Below, one piece after another: positions 15,526 to 22,935 of a stretch of DNA of 64,000 nt (position 1 is its first letter; every line of letters starts with the position of its first letter). Location: the NCBI GenBank assembly GCA_002373675.1, contig DFLF01000002.1, forward strand, positions 44,916 through 108,915. The letters run 5' to 3'. Below the pieces are notes generated by a model. The model saw only the letters and a program-made list of their open reading frames with translations. It searched no databases and was not told the DNA's origin. The translations under genes were made by a program, and so were the position numbers. Source of the stretch: Pseudobutyrivibrio sp. UBA3626. GTDB lineage: Bacteria > Bacillota > Clostridia > Lachnospirales > Lachnospiraceae.

Positions 15526-15733
15526 GGATACTTTTGTAAAGATAATACAAAATTAGGAAACTGGAAGGCTAGTAAGACCGCAGGCGTAGTCTTCTAGATT
15601 CTTAGGTGTAAACAAGGACGCTGCCTGAAGAGTTAAGATATATTATAAGGGTAGCGGTGCTGTAAAAAAACAGCAAGGAGTAAGACGCAAGACGCATTTT
15701 TTACTTGTAATAGCATTTAAGGAGGAAAAGAAA
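15526..15733 (+). promoter_or_regulatory. Structured rpoA-rplQ gap
   Basis: No gene is present. Visible stems are TTTTGT/ACAAAA (15532-15552), CTAG-AAGAC with GTCTT-CTAG (15569-15597, one bulged T), GCTGCC with GGTAGC across about 35 bases, and TGCTGT/ACAGCA (15658-15675). The rplQ site AAGGAGG follows. None of the stems ends in a T-run. It resembles a leader RNA but matches nothing I can name. Confidence 0.5.
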
Positions 15734-16252
15734 ATGGCAAAGTATAGAAAATTAAGTAGAACATCATCACAAAGAAAGGCTTTACTTCGTGGTCAGGTAA
15801 CACAGTTGTTATACCATGGTAAGATTGTTACAACAGAAGCTAAGGCTAAGGAAGTATCTAAGATTGCAGATGGATTAATTGCACTTGCAGTAAAAGAGAA
15901 AGATAACTTCGAAGAAGTAACAGTTCAGGCTAAAGTTGCCCGTAAGGACAAGACTGGCAGACGTGTAAAGGAAGTTGTTGATGGTAAGAAAGTTACTGTA
16001 TATGATACGGTAGATAAAACTATCAAGAAGGATCAGCCTTCAAGGTTACATGCTCGTAGAGAGATGCTTAAAGTTCTTTACCCGGTACAGGAGGGTGAAG
16101 GAAAGAAGATGAAGAAGGTTGATATGCCTAACAAACTATTTGATGAGATTGCACCTAAATATGCTGATAGAAATGGTGGATATACAAGAATCATCAAAAT
16201 CGGACAACGTAAAGGTGACGGAGCTTTAGAGGTAGTTCTTGAACTTGTATAG
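15734..16252 (+). CDS. rplQ: Ribosomal protein L17 with internal insertion
   Basis: A 172-residue L17, about 45-50 residues longer than the usual 112-127. The N-terminal core (KYRKLSRTSSQRKALLRGQV) and the C-terminal core (YTRIIKIGQRKGDGALEVVLEL) are standard. The extra sequence is a lysine-rich block around residues 60-110 (KVARKDKTGRRVKEVVDGKK). Similar long forms are known from Clostridia. It ends the alpha operon, followed by a terminator. Confidence 0.96.
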   Translation: MAKYRKLSRTSSQRKALLRGQVTQLLYHGKIVTTEAKAKEVSKIADGLIALAVKEKDNFEEVTVQAKVARKDKTGRRVKEVVDGKKVTVYDTVDKTIKKDQPSRLHARREMLKVLYPVQEGEGKKMKKVDMPNKLFDEIAPKYADRNGGYTRIIKIGQRKGDGALEVVLELV

Positions 16253-16260
16253 TTAATATA

Positions 16261-16288
16261 AGCAAGACCTATTTGGTCTTGCTTTTTG
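16261..16288 (+). terminator. Terminator after rplQ
   Basis: GCAAGACC (16262-16269) pairs with GGTCTTGC (16275-16282) around a 5-base loop, then TTTTTG. It closes the alpha operon. Confidence 0.85.
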
Positions 16289-16300
16289 TTATGGTATTAA
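16273..16300 (+). promoter_or_regulatory. Possible murI promoter overlapping the terminator
   Basis: TTGGTC (16273-16278) in the terminator stem and TGG-TATTAA (16292-16300) are 16 bases apart. The match is modest, but it repeats the arrangement seen after infA and upstream of 24595. Confidence 0.35.
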
Positions 16301-16324
16301 AAGCAACAAGTAGTAGGAAAACAG

Positions 16325-17188
16325 ATGGATTCTGATAGTAATATATTTAAAGAGTATAAATCGATAGAGGATAAGAGGCTTCGATATAGTTATGTAACTA
16401 TGCACAAGAAGGACTTTGATTTGATTCATAAGCCGATTGCTGTATTTGACTCCGGAGTTGGTGGAATAAGTGTGCTTCGGGAAATGATTAAGATAATGCC
16501 AAATGAGAATTATCTTTATTATGGCGATTCAAAGAATGCTCCTTATGGTACAAAGACCACAGAATTAGTGAGACAACTTACTATAAATAAAGTGGAAGAA
16601 TTTATGGATTATCCTGTAAAGGCGTGTGCTATTGCATGTAACTCTGCAACATCTGCAGCTGTAAGAATACTTAGAGAGAAATATCCTAATCTTCCTCTTG
16701 TGGGAATAGAGCCTGCCCTTAAACCGGCATCATTATATAAGAGAGACCCAAGGGTACTTGTGCTTGCGACTCCTATGACTATTAAGGAGGAGAAGTTCAA
16801 GAATCTGCTTGCCAGATATGAAGATAAGGCTACAATCTATGCCTTGCCCTGTCCGGGACTTATGGAGTATGTTGAAGATGGTAAATACAATACGCCAGAA
16901 GTAAGCAACTTCATAGAAGAGATTCTTAAGCCATACAGAGGAGGCTTAATTGATGCTGTGGTGTTAGGATGTACACATTATCCTTTTGTTAAGGATAAGA
17001 TAAGTCATATATTAGGTCCTGGTGTTAGAGTTTTTGATGGCGGTGAAGGGACTGCAAGAGAGATGAGAAGACGTATTGAGGAAGTAGGATTACTTACTGA
17101 TAGAAGTGAAAAAGGAGAAGTGGTATTTCATAATAGTCTTAATTCTCCAGAGAAAATAGAGTTATGTTATAGGCTTCTTAATGCGTAA
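16325..17188 (+). CDS. murI: Glutamate racemase
   Basis: This enzyme makes D-glutamate for peptidoglycan. Motifs are FDSGVGG (41-47), the first catalytic cysteine in ACNSATSAA (Cys105) and the second in LGCTHYP (Cys216). At 287 residues it is longer than typical (about 265) because of roughly 37 residues before the conserved IAVFDSG. The ATG at 16325 was chosen for the TAGGAA at the right spacing; the ATG at 16400 has no ribosome binding site. It is bounded by terminators on both sides, so probably monocistronic. Confidence 0.96.
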   Translation: MDSDSNIFKEYKSIEDKRLRYSYVTMHKKDFDLIHKPIAVFDSGVGGISVLREMIKIMPNENYLYYGDSKNAPYGTKTTELVRQLTINKVEEFMDYPVKACAIACNSATSAAVRILREKYPNLPLVGIEPALKPASLYKRDPRVLVLATPMTIKEEKFKNLLARYEDKATIYALPCPGLMEYVEDGKYNTPEVSNFIEEILKPYRGGLIDAVVLGCTHYPFVKDKISHILGPGVRVFDGGEGTAREMRRRIEEVGLLTDRSEKGEVVFHNSLNSPEKIELCYRLLNA

Positions 17189-17217
17189 AGTGTGTACTAA
17201 TAATGACACATATATAG

Positions 17218-17249
17218 AAAAGAGTATATTGAAAAATATACTCTTTTGT
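17218..17249. terminator. Terminator after murI
   Basis: AAAAGAGTATATT (17218-17230) pairs with AATATACTCTTTT (17235-17247), leaving a GAAA tetraloop. T- and A-runs on both sides make it potentially bidirectional. Confidence 0.8.
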
Positions 17250-17303
17250 TATATATTATATGTTGTATGAAAAAAGTGGAATAAAAGAAAGAGAGTGAGA
17301 AAA

Positions 17304-18497
17304 ATGGATTATTATTTTTTGCTTGAAATAGCATTAATTTTTGTTGCTACAAAACTACTAGGTATTATATGTAAGAAAATACATTTGCCAGAAGTTGTGG
17401 GAGCATTAATTGCCGGTATAATTATTGGTCCCTCACTAATAGGAATAGTCAGTTTTGAAGGTGATGGAGGAGTTTTCTTAGAGTACGCAGCAGAAGTAGG
17501 TGTAGTACTTCTTATGTATGGTGCGGGACTTGAAACCGATATTAAAGAACTTAAGAGCAATGCTCTTGCATCATTTATAGTTGCTGCAATAGGTGTTATA
17601 GTACCACTTGGTCTTGGCGCCGGATCTTATGCTATATTTTTCCATGAGAATATAATGGAACATACAGAACTTCTTAAGTGTATATTTGTCGGAGTTGTTC
17701 TTACAGCAACATCGGTTAGTATTACAGTTCAGACGCTTCGTGAAATGGGTAAGTTAAAAGGAGCTGTTGGAACAACGATACTGGGAGCAGCAGTAATAGA
17801 TGATATTCTTGGTATTATAGTTCTTACTATAGTAACGAGTATGGCAGATCCAAGCGTAGAAATAGGAACTGTATTTATAAAAATTGGTATATATGCAGTT
17901 GTGCTTGTTGTATTATATATCATTGTGAAATTCTCAGAGGGATTTCTTGTTACACGAGATGGTAAGAGAAGAGCATCAATATTTGGAATGGCATTTTGCT
18001 TCATACTTGCCTTTGGCTCGGAAGAACTGTTTGGAATAGCAGATATAACAGGTGCTTACTTCGCAGGTCTTATGCTTTGTAATTCTAAGATAAGTGATTA
18101 TCTTGACCATAGAGTTGAGACAATTAATAATCATTTCTTCAGTATGATTTTCTTTGCAAGTATAGGTATTAAATCAACATTCTCCGGAATGGATGTCAAT
18201 ATGTGGATATTTGCAATTGTTCTAACTTTGGTTGCTATTATTTCAAAACTGATTGGATGCGGACTTGGAGCAAAAGCAAGCAAATTTAGTTGGAAAGAAG
18301 CCACACAGATTGGTGTAGGAATGGTTAGCCGAGGTGAAGTTGCTCTTATTGTTGCATCTAAGGGGCAACAGGTTGGACTTATAGAAGGCGATTTATTTGC
18401 CCCTATAGTTATCATGGTTATTGTTACAACTTTAATAACACCAATATTACTTAAGATAGCATTTAAAGATAAATCTGAAAAAGAGGCTACTGTTTAA
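17304..18497 (+). CDS. Monovalent cation:proton antiporter (CPA2 family)
   Basis: A 397-residue membrane protein with about 12 hydrophobic segments, related to KefB/NapA-type Na+(K+)/H+ exchangers. LPEVVGALIAGIIIGPSLIG near the start and VVLTATSVSITVQTLREMG with AAVIDDILGIIVL (the Asp-Asp ion site region) are family hallmarks. There is no C-terminal RCK/TrkA domain. The frame is open from a GTG at 17295, but the ATG at 17304 with GAGAGTGAG upstream is more likely. Ion specificity cannot be read from sequence. Confidence 0.9.
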   Translation: MDYYFLLEIALIFVATKLLGIICKKIHLPEVVGALIAGIIIGPSLIGIVSFEGDGGVFLEYAAEVGVVLLMYGAGLETDIKELKSNALASFIVAAIGVIVPLGLGAGSYAIFFHENIMEHTELLKCIFVGVVLTATSVSITVQTLREMGKLKGAVGTTILGAAVIDDILGIIVLTIVTSMADPSVEIGTVFIKIGIYAVVLVVLYIIVKFSEGFLVTRDGKRRASIFGMAFCFILAFGSEELFGIADITGAYFAGLMLCNSKISDYLDHRVETINNHFFSMIFFASIGIKSTFSGMDVNMWIFAIVLTLVAIISKLIGCGLGAKASKFSWKEATQIGVGMVSRGEVALIVASKGQQVGLIEGDLFAPIVIMVIVTTLITPILLKIAFKDKSEKEATV

Positions 18498-18520
18498 AAT
18501 GATAAAAAGGAGTGATTTGA

Positions 18521-19585
18521 ATGTGGAGTAGACCCAAATTAAAAGAAGAAGCTAAGAAAGTATTTACATTTAGTTCAGAAAACTATTGGAAAATGGTACT
18601 TGCAGGCTTGATTATTATTATAGTATCAGGTGGCTTAGGTGGTACTATTTCTGGATTTGTAGGTGGATTTAGTGGATTTTTAGGCGGTAAGAATTCCAAT
18701 AAGCACAGACATTATGAATATCAGACTGTCGCAACAGTTAATGATAAGACTGATTATCTGAAGGTAACTGATGAAGATGGAGATATTTCTAGAGTCTATG
18801 TACAAGGTATTGATAATACTGATGAACTTGAGGATAGAATCGAAAAAGAGATAGAAAAAGAAATGAATGAGGACCTTAATGGTGATTATGGTACATGGAA
18901 TAACAATAAAGCAGCAGCTTATGGATTCATGGGCATGTCTATTGTTATGATTGTTATTGTAGTTCTTATTGTATCAATTATTTCCTTAGCCATTGGGTTT
19001 GTATTCAAGGCATTTTTGATTAATCCTATAATTCTTGGTTGTCAGTCATTATTCTTAAATGCTTACGAAAGACCAGCTGATTTGAAAGATCTTGGTAATG
19101 GATTTAAGAATCAGTATATTAAGAATGTTGGAACATTGTTCTTAAGAGATTTATTTGTTTTCCTATGGTCATTATTGTTTATTATTCCGGGAATTATCAA
19201 ATTGTACGAATATAGAATGATGCCATACCTTATTGCAGAGAATCCTAGTATGACACACCAGGAAGCTTTTAAGAAGAGTAAGGAAATGATGATGGGCAAT
19301 AAGTGGGATGCTTTTGTGCTAGACCTATCATTTATTGGATGGTTTATTCTTAATTCACTTACATGCGGAATACTTGGATTATTCTACGTTAATCCATATT
19401 ATTTTGCTACTGATGCTAATTTGTATCGTGCAATTAAGATGGGTGGAAGTACAGGATTTGTATCAAGTAATCCCGCTCTTAACCAACAGCCAACGACAGA
19501 ACAGCCAATGCCAGAACAGCCAATGCCAGAGCAACAGATAGATAACGATTCTTCTGATGTTAAGTCAGATAATGTAGAGTCATAA
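18521..19585 (+). CDS. DUF975-family membrane protein
   Basis: A 354-residue membrane protein of unknown function. The N-terminal WSRPKLKEEAKKVF resembles the DUF975 opening; a glycine-rich first membrane segment (about 28-52) is followed by an acidic extracytoplasmic loop (residues 60-125) and then three or four membrane segments. The conserved-looking MMPYLIAENPSMTHQEAFKKSKEMM also occurs, changed, in the protein at 34552. The tail carries a tandem QPMPE repeat encoded by a 15-base direct repeat. The next gene begins one base after its stop. Confidence 0.85.
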   Translation: MWSRPKLKEEAKKVFTFSSENYWKMVLAGLIIIIVSGGLGGTISGFVGGFSGFLGGKNSNKHRHYEYQTVATVNDKTDYLKVTDEDGDISRVYVQGIDNTDELEDRIEKEIEKEMNEDLNGDYGTWNNNKAAAYGFMGMSIVMIVIVVLIVSIISLAIGFVFKAFLINPIILGCQSLFLNAYERPADLKDLGNGFKNQYIKNVGTLFLRDLFVFLWSLLFIIPGIIKLYEYRMMPYLIAENPSMTHQEAFKKSKEMMMGNKWDAFVLDLSFIGWFILNSLTCGILGLFYVNPYYFATDANLYRAIKMGGSTGFVSSNPALNQQPTTEQPMPEQPMPEQQIDNDSSDVKSDNVES

Positions 19586-19586
19586 A

Positions 19587-20222
19587 ATGCTATATGACAA
19601 AGATATAAGAGAACCATTATTTGAACTTTTAGAAGAAAAGTATGGAAAGTCTCGTATATTTGAAGAAAAACAAATAGGAAGTGCTCGTGCTGATGCTGTT
19701 ATGATAACTGAGGAAGCAATATATGGTATCGAGATAAAAAGTGATGCAGATACATATAGTCGTCTTTCAAGGCAGGTCAGAAATTATGATTATTATTATG
19801 ACTATAATTATGTTGTGGTAGGCAGCAGTCATGGGAATCATATTTGTGAGCATGTACCAGATTATTGGGGCATTATTACTGTTGAAGAGAGGGAACAAGG
19901 AGATATAGATTTTTATATCTTAAGAGAACCTGAAGTTAATCCCAAGGTAAAATGGGAACGCAAGATAGAGATTCTATGGCGATTTGAACTTGCTCATATA
20001 CAGGAATTGAATAATATGCCTGCATATAAGCAAAAATCCAAGAAGTTCGTTGGTGAGAAGATAATCGAGATGGTTCCTCATGATATTCTTCAGAAGCAGT
20101 TTTTAATCGAATTGTTTGAGAGGGATTACGATACAATTGCTGAAAGAATTAATGAATATAGATTAAATAATGGTAAGAATGCGAGACGTAAAAGAAAATA
20201 CAGGAAACGTCGTAAGAAATAG
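19587..20222 (+). CDS. sce7726-like PD-(D/E)XK protein
   Basis: A 211-residue protein with a restriction-endonuclease-like signature: an acidic residue in ARADAVMI (about 34-41) followed by YGIEIKSD (47-54), the ExK core, and VVVGSSHG strand/turn. This layout fits the poorly characterised sce7726 family. The C-terminus is extremely basic (residues 195-211 are nearly all Arg/Lys), suggesting nucleic acid binding. There is no ribosome binding site, so translation is probably coupled to the DUF975 gene, whose stop is one base upstream. Nuclease activity is inference. Confidence 0.7.
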   Translation: MLYDKDIREPLFELLEEKYGKSRIFEEKQIGSARADAVMITEEAIYGIEIKSDADTYSRLSRQVRNYDYYYDYNYVVVGSSHGNHICEHVPDYWGIITVEEREQGDIDFYILREPEVNPKVKWERKIEILWRFELAHIQELNNMPAYKQKSKKFVGEKIIEMVPHDILQKQFLIELFERDYDTIAERINEYRLNNGKNARRKRKYRKRRKK

Positions 20223-20231
20223 GAGGATAAT

Positions 20232-21086
20232 ATGGTTAGAATAGTGGCAGATAGTACATGTGATTTATCGCCTGAACTTGTGGAAAGATTCAACATATCT
20301 ATACTTCCGCTACATGTAATTCTTGGAGATAAGGAATACAGAGATGGAATTGACATAACTTTGGATGAGCTGTTCGCATGGTCTGATGAGAATAAAACAA
20401 CGCCTAAGACATCGGCACCATCAATGGAAGACGCTGTTGAACTTTACAAACCCATTATTGAAGCAGGTGATGAGATTATAGCGTTTTCTATATCTTTCTC
20501 AATGTCCACATCTGGAAATGTTATGAGAATTGCAGCTGAAGAAATAGAGGCGGAAGATAAGATAACAGTTGTTGATTCTAAGAATCTTTCAACTGGAATA
20601 GGCCTTTTGGTATGTAAAGCTGCAGAGATGGCAAGTGAAGGTATGTCAAGAAAGGACATTGTTAAAAAGTTAGATGAGCTTATTCCTAAAGTAAGGGCAA
20701 GCTTTGTAGTAGATACGCTTACATATCTTCATAGAGGAGGAAGATGTTCTGGCGCTGCAAGATTTGCAGGAACAGCACTTAAACTTCACCCTAGAATTGA
20801 AGTTGTAGACGGTGCTATGCAGGTAAGCAAAAAGTATCGTGGAAAGTATTCTTCTGTAGTTTTAAATTATGTAAAGGACATGGAAGAGGATTTGAAAAAA
20901 GCTGATCCTACAAGAGTTTTTGTTACATACACAGGTGTGGATAAACAAGTGGAAGACTCTATTATTGAATATCTTAAGAGTCTGAATAAATTTGATGAGA
21001 TATGCACAACATTTGCAGGTGGAACAGTTGCAAGTCACTGTGGTTATGGAACACTTGGTGTGCTTTTTATTGATGAGAGTGAATAA
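20232..21086 (+). CDS. DegV family fatty-acid-binding protein
   Basis: A 284-residue DegV protein. The opening VRIVADSTCDLSPEL, the SISFSMSTSGN block and THLTYLHRGGR-like TLTYLHRGGRCSGAARF are typical. Members bind fatty acids, and in some Firmicutes act with fatty acid kinase FakA to feed exogenous fatty acids into phospholipid. No FakA gene is nearby, so the partner is unknown. AGGAGGATA precedes the ATG. Confidence 0.93.
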   Translation: MVRIVADSTCDLSPELVERFNISILPLHVILGDKEYRDGIDITLDELFAWSDENKTTPKTSAPSMEDAVELYKPIIEAGDEIIAFSISFSMSTSGNVMRIAAEEIEAEDKITVVDSKNLSTGIGLLVCKAAEMASEGMSRKDIVKKLDELIPKVRASFVVDTLTYLHRGGRCSGAARFAGTALKLHPRIEVVDGAMQVSKKYRGKYSSVVLNYVKDMEEDLKKADPTRVFVTYTGVDKQVEDSIIEYLKSLNKFDEICTTFAGGTVASHCGYGTLGVLFIDESE

Positions 21087-21125
21087 GAATAAAGTAATAT
21101 ATTATTATTAAAAGGGGGAGACATA

Positions 21126-22106
21126 ATGGCTAACAAAACAGGTCAAAAGCTAAAACTTCTATATGTTATGAATATTCTTCTAAATGAAACTGATGAGAAC
21201 CATCCGCTTAACGCTAACGAAATAATCGATAGGTTAAATGAGATGGGAGTTGATGCTGAGAGAAAGAGCATTTATTCTGATATCAGTACGCTACTTGAGT
21301 ATGGGCTCAATATTGAGAAATCAGAAGAGTACAAAGGCGGTTATTATATAGCTGATAAGAGTTTTGAGTTAGCAGAGCTTAAATTATTAGTTGATGCTAT
21401 TTCTTCTTCTAGATTCATAAGTGAGAAGAAGGCTAAGGATCTTGTTGACAGAATAGCTGGTCTTGGAAATGTATATGACGCTCGTGAGCTTTCTAGACAG
21501 GTAGTAGTTCCTAATAGGAACCAGGGACGCGGAGAGAAGACGTTCTATGCTATTGACACAATTTATAGATGTATTGACGAGAACCACAAGATGTCATTTA
21601 AATATTTTAAATGGAATGCTAAGAAGGAAAAAGAGTTTAAATACGATGGAGAGCGTATAACTGTAAGTCCTGCATGTCTTATGTGGTTTGACGAGAACTA
21701 TTATCTTGTGGCTTATTCTGATAAAAGAGAAGACATAAGATACTATAGAGTTGATAAGATGGAATCAGTTGAGGAGATTGATGAGCTTCGAGAAGGGATT
21801 GCAGATATAGATCGTAAGAGAATCGCACAGATTGCAAGAAACTCTTTCGGCATGTATCAGGGTGAGACAAGAACTGTAAATATTGTCTGCGATAGTTCTA
21901 TAGTAGGTGTCTTTATTGATAGATTTGGATATGATATAGATATTACAGAAAAGGGCAATAAGGCAAGAGTAAGGATAGAATTAGAAGTGAGTCCTCAATT
22001 CTATGGTTGGATATCAGGATTAGGTGATAAAGCCTATATCGAAGGACCAAAAGATATAAGAGATGAATACAAAGATTATATCAAAGCTCTTATGAAAAAT
22101 TACTAA
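21126..22106 (+). CDS. WYL-domain transcriptional regulator
   Basis: A 326-residue protein with an N-terminal winged helix (residues about 10-65, including NEMGVDAERKSIYSDISTL) and a central WYL domain (about 140-215, with CLMWFDENYYLVAYSDKRE and the RYYRVDKM tail). A C-terminal WCX-like region follows. Such proteins sense nucleic acids or small ligands, for example in DNA damage or defence regulons. No defence genes lie beside it, so its target is unknown. It is followed by a bidirectional terminator. Confidence 0.9.
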   Translation: MANKTGQKLKLLYVMNILLNETDENHPLNANEIIDRLNEMGVDAERKSIYSDISTLLEYGLNIEKSEEYKGGYYIADKSFELAELKLLVDAISSSRFISEKKAKDLVDRIAGLGNVYDARELSRQVVVPNRNQGRGEKTFYAIDTIYRCIDENHKMSFKYFKWNAKKEKEFKYDGERITVSPACLMWFDENYYLVAYSDKREDIRYYRVDKMESVEEIDELREGIADIDRKRIAQIARNSFGMYQGETRTVNIVCDSSIVGVFIDRFGYDIDITEKGNKARVRIELEVSPQFYGWISGLGDKAYIEGPKDIRDEYKDYIKALMKNY

Positions 22107-22113
22107 ATCGTAA

Positions 22114-22148
22114 AAATGCGTAAGCTTATTATCAAAGCTTACGCATTT
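22114..22148. terminator. Bidirectional terminator
   Basis: AAATGCGTAAGCTT (22114-22127) pairs with AAGCTTACGCATTT (22135-22148), between two convergent genes. A- and T-rich flanks lie on both sides. Confidence 0.85.
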
Positions 22149-22149
22149 C

Positions 22150-22785
22150 TTATTCCTGGAAATCTTCTAAATTATCAAAGGTGGCAAGTAGTTCATCTAG
22201 ATGTCTTAGAATACTGTCTTTCATTATTCCTTCGTAGTGCTCTGCCTGGTCTCTAAGAACCCGTATTTTCCTGGATTGACCTTTTTCTTTGTAGCAATCT
22301 CCAAGAAGTGTATAATTCTTACTGATATCAGTCTTTATTGCAATGCCATACTCTAGAACTTTGATGGCATCGTCATATCTGTTTATGTTTATTAGAGCAT
22401 TTGCATAATCAATTAATACCACAGTAAGATCGTTAAAATTCTCGCCGACCTGTTGCATTTTCTCAAAATTAACGACACCATATTCTTCTTTCAAATCCGT
22501 ATTGGTTTTCCCGGTGAGATTGAGTATTTCTTTTTTTGATAAAGCCATAAGCTTTTCCTCGATTTCTTTGAGATCTGAATCATCTATCTCCCCAATAGGA
22601 AATTTGTCAATTGGTATATCCAAATACTTTAGACTAGAGATATCTTTTGTGGGAGTAGAATTAGCTCTTCTCTCTCTCTCATAAAAGGCATCGTTATCAT
22701 TATCTATTTTCTTGTTAAGATATCTGTATCTTAGTGCAAGTGCAATCATTCCGATTAGCACTATGCCCAAAATAGGAAATAACAT
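22150..22785 (-). CDS. Membrane-anchored TPR-like protein
   Basis: A 211-residue protein with one N-terminal membrane segment (LFPILGIVLIGMIALALRY) and a cytoplasmic part. The region around residues 130-175 (DYANALININRYDDAIKVLEYG, then TLLGDCYKEKG) looks like one or two TPR units. The frame extends to an ATG at 22809, but GGAAAGGATG before the ATG at 22785 supports the shorter form. The function is not recognised. It stands alone on the minus strand, divergent from the VanW gene. Confidence 0.75.
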   Translation of the reverse strand: MLFPILGIVLIGMIALALRYRYLNKKIDNDNDAFYERERRANSTPTKDISSLKYLDIPIDKFPIGEIDDSDLKEIEEKLMALSKKEILNLTGKTNTDLKEEYGVVNFEKMQQVGENFNDLTVVLIDYANALININRYDDAIKVLEYGIAIKTDISKNYTLLGDCYKEKGQSRKIRVLRDQAEHYEGIMKDSILRHLDELLATFDNLEDFQE

Positions 22786-22851
22786 TTGTGCATCCTTTCC
22801 ATAAACCACGTATATTTTATATAAAAAAAGTCAAAAAATATGTAATGAATC

Positions 22852-22860
22852 TGATATAAT
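22852..22860 (+). promoter_or_regulatory. Extended -10 promoter for the VanW gene
   Basis: TGATATAAT matches the extended -10 consensus exactly. There is no good -35 box. Transcription would begin near 22867, about 70 bases before the start codon. Confidence 0.5.
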
Positions 22861-22935
22861 AATTAAGGTGTAAAATACAAGTGAAATTATTATAACATAT
22901 TTTGAGATATGTAAGTAGAGATTATGAGGGTACTT

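Noticed and set aside
15526..15733. RNase P RNA, tmRNA or a tRNA in the rpoA-rplQ gap
   Set aside because: No conserved core of these RNAs, no tRNA T-loop sequence and no CCA-type acceptor end can be found.
19490..19540. Mobile or CRISPR-like repeat in the DUF975 tail
   Set aside because: It is a two-to-three-unit in-frame 15-base repeat encoding QPMPE, a simple coding repeat.
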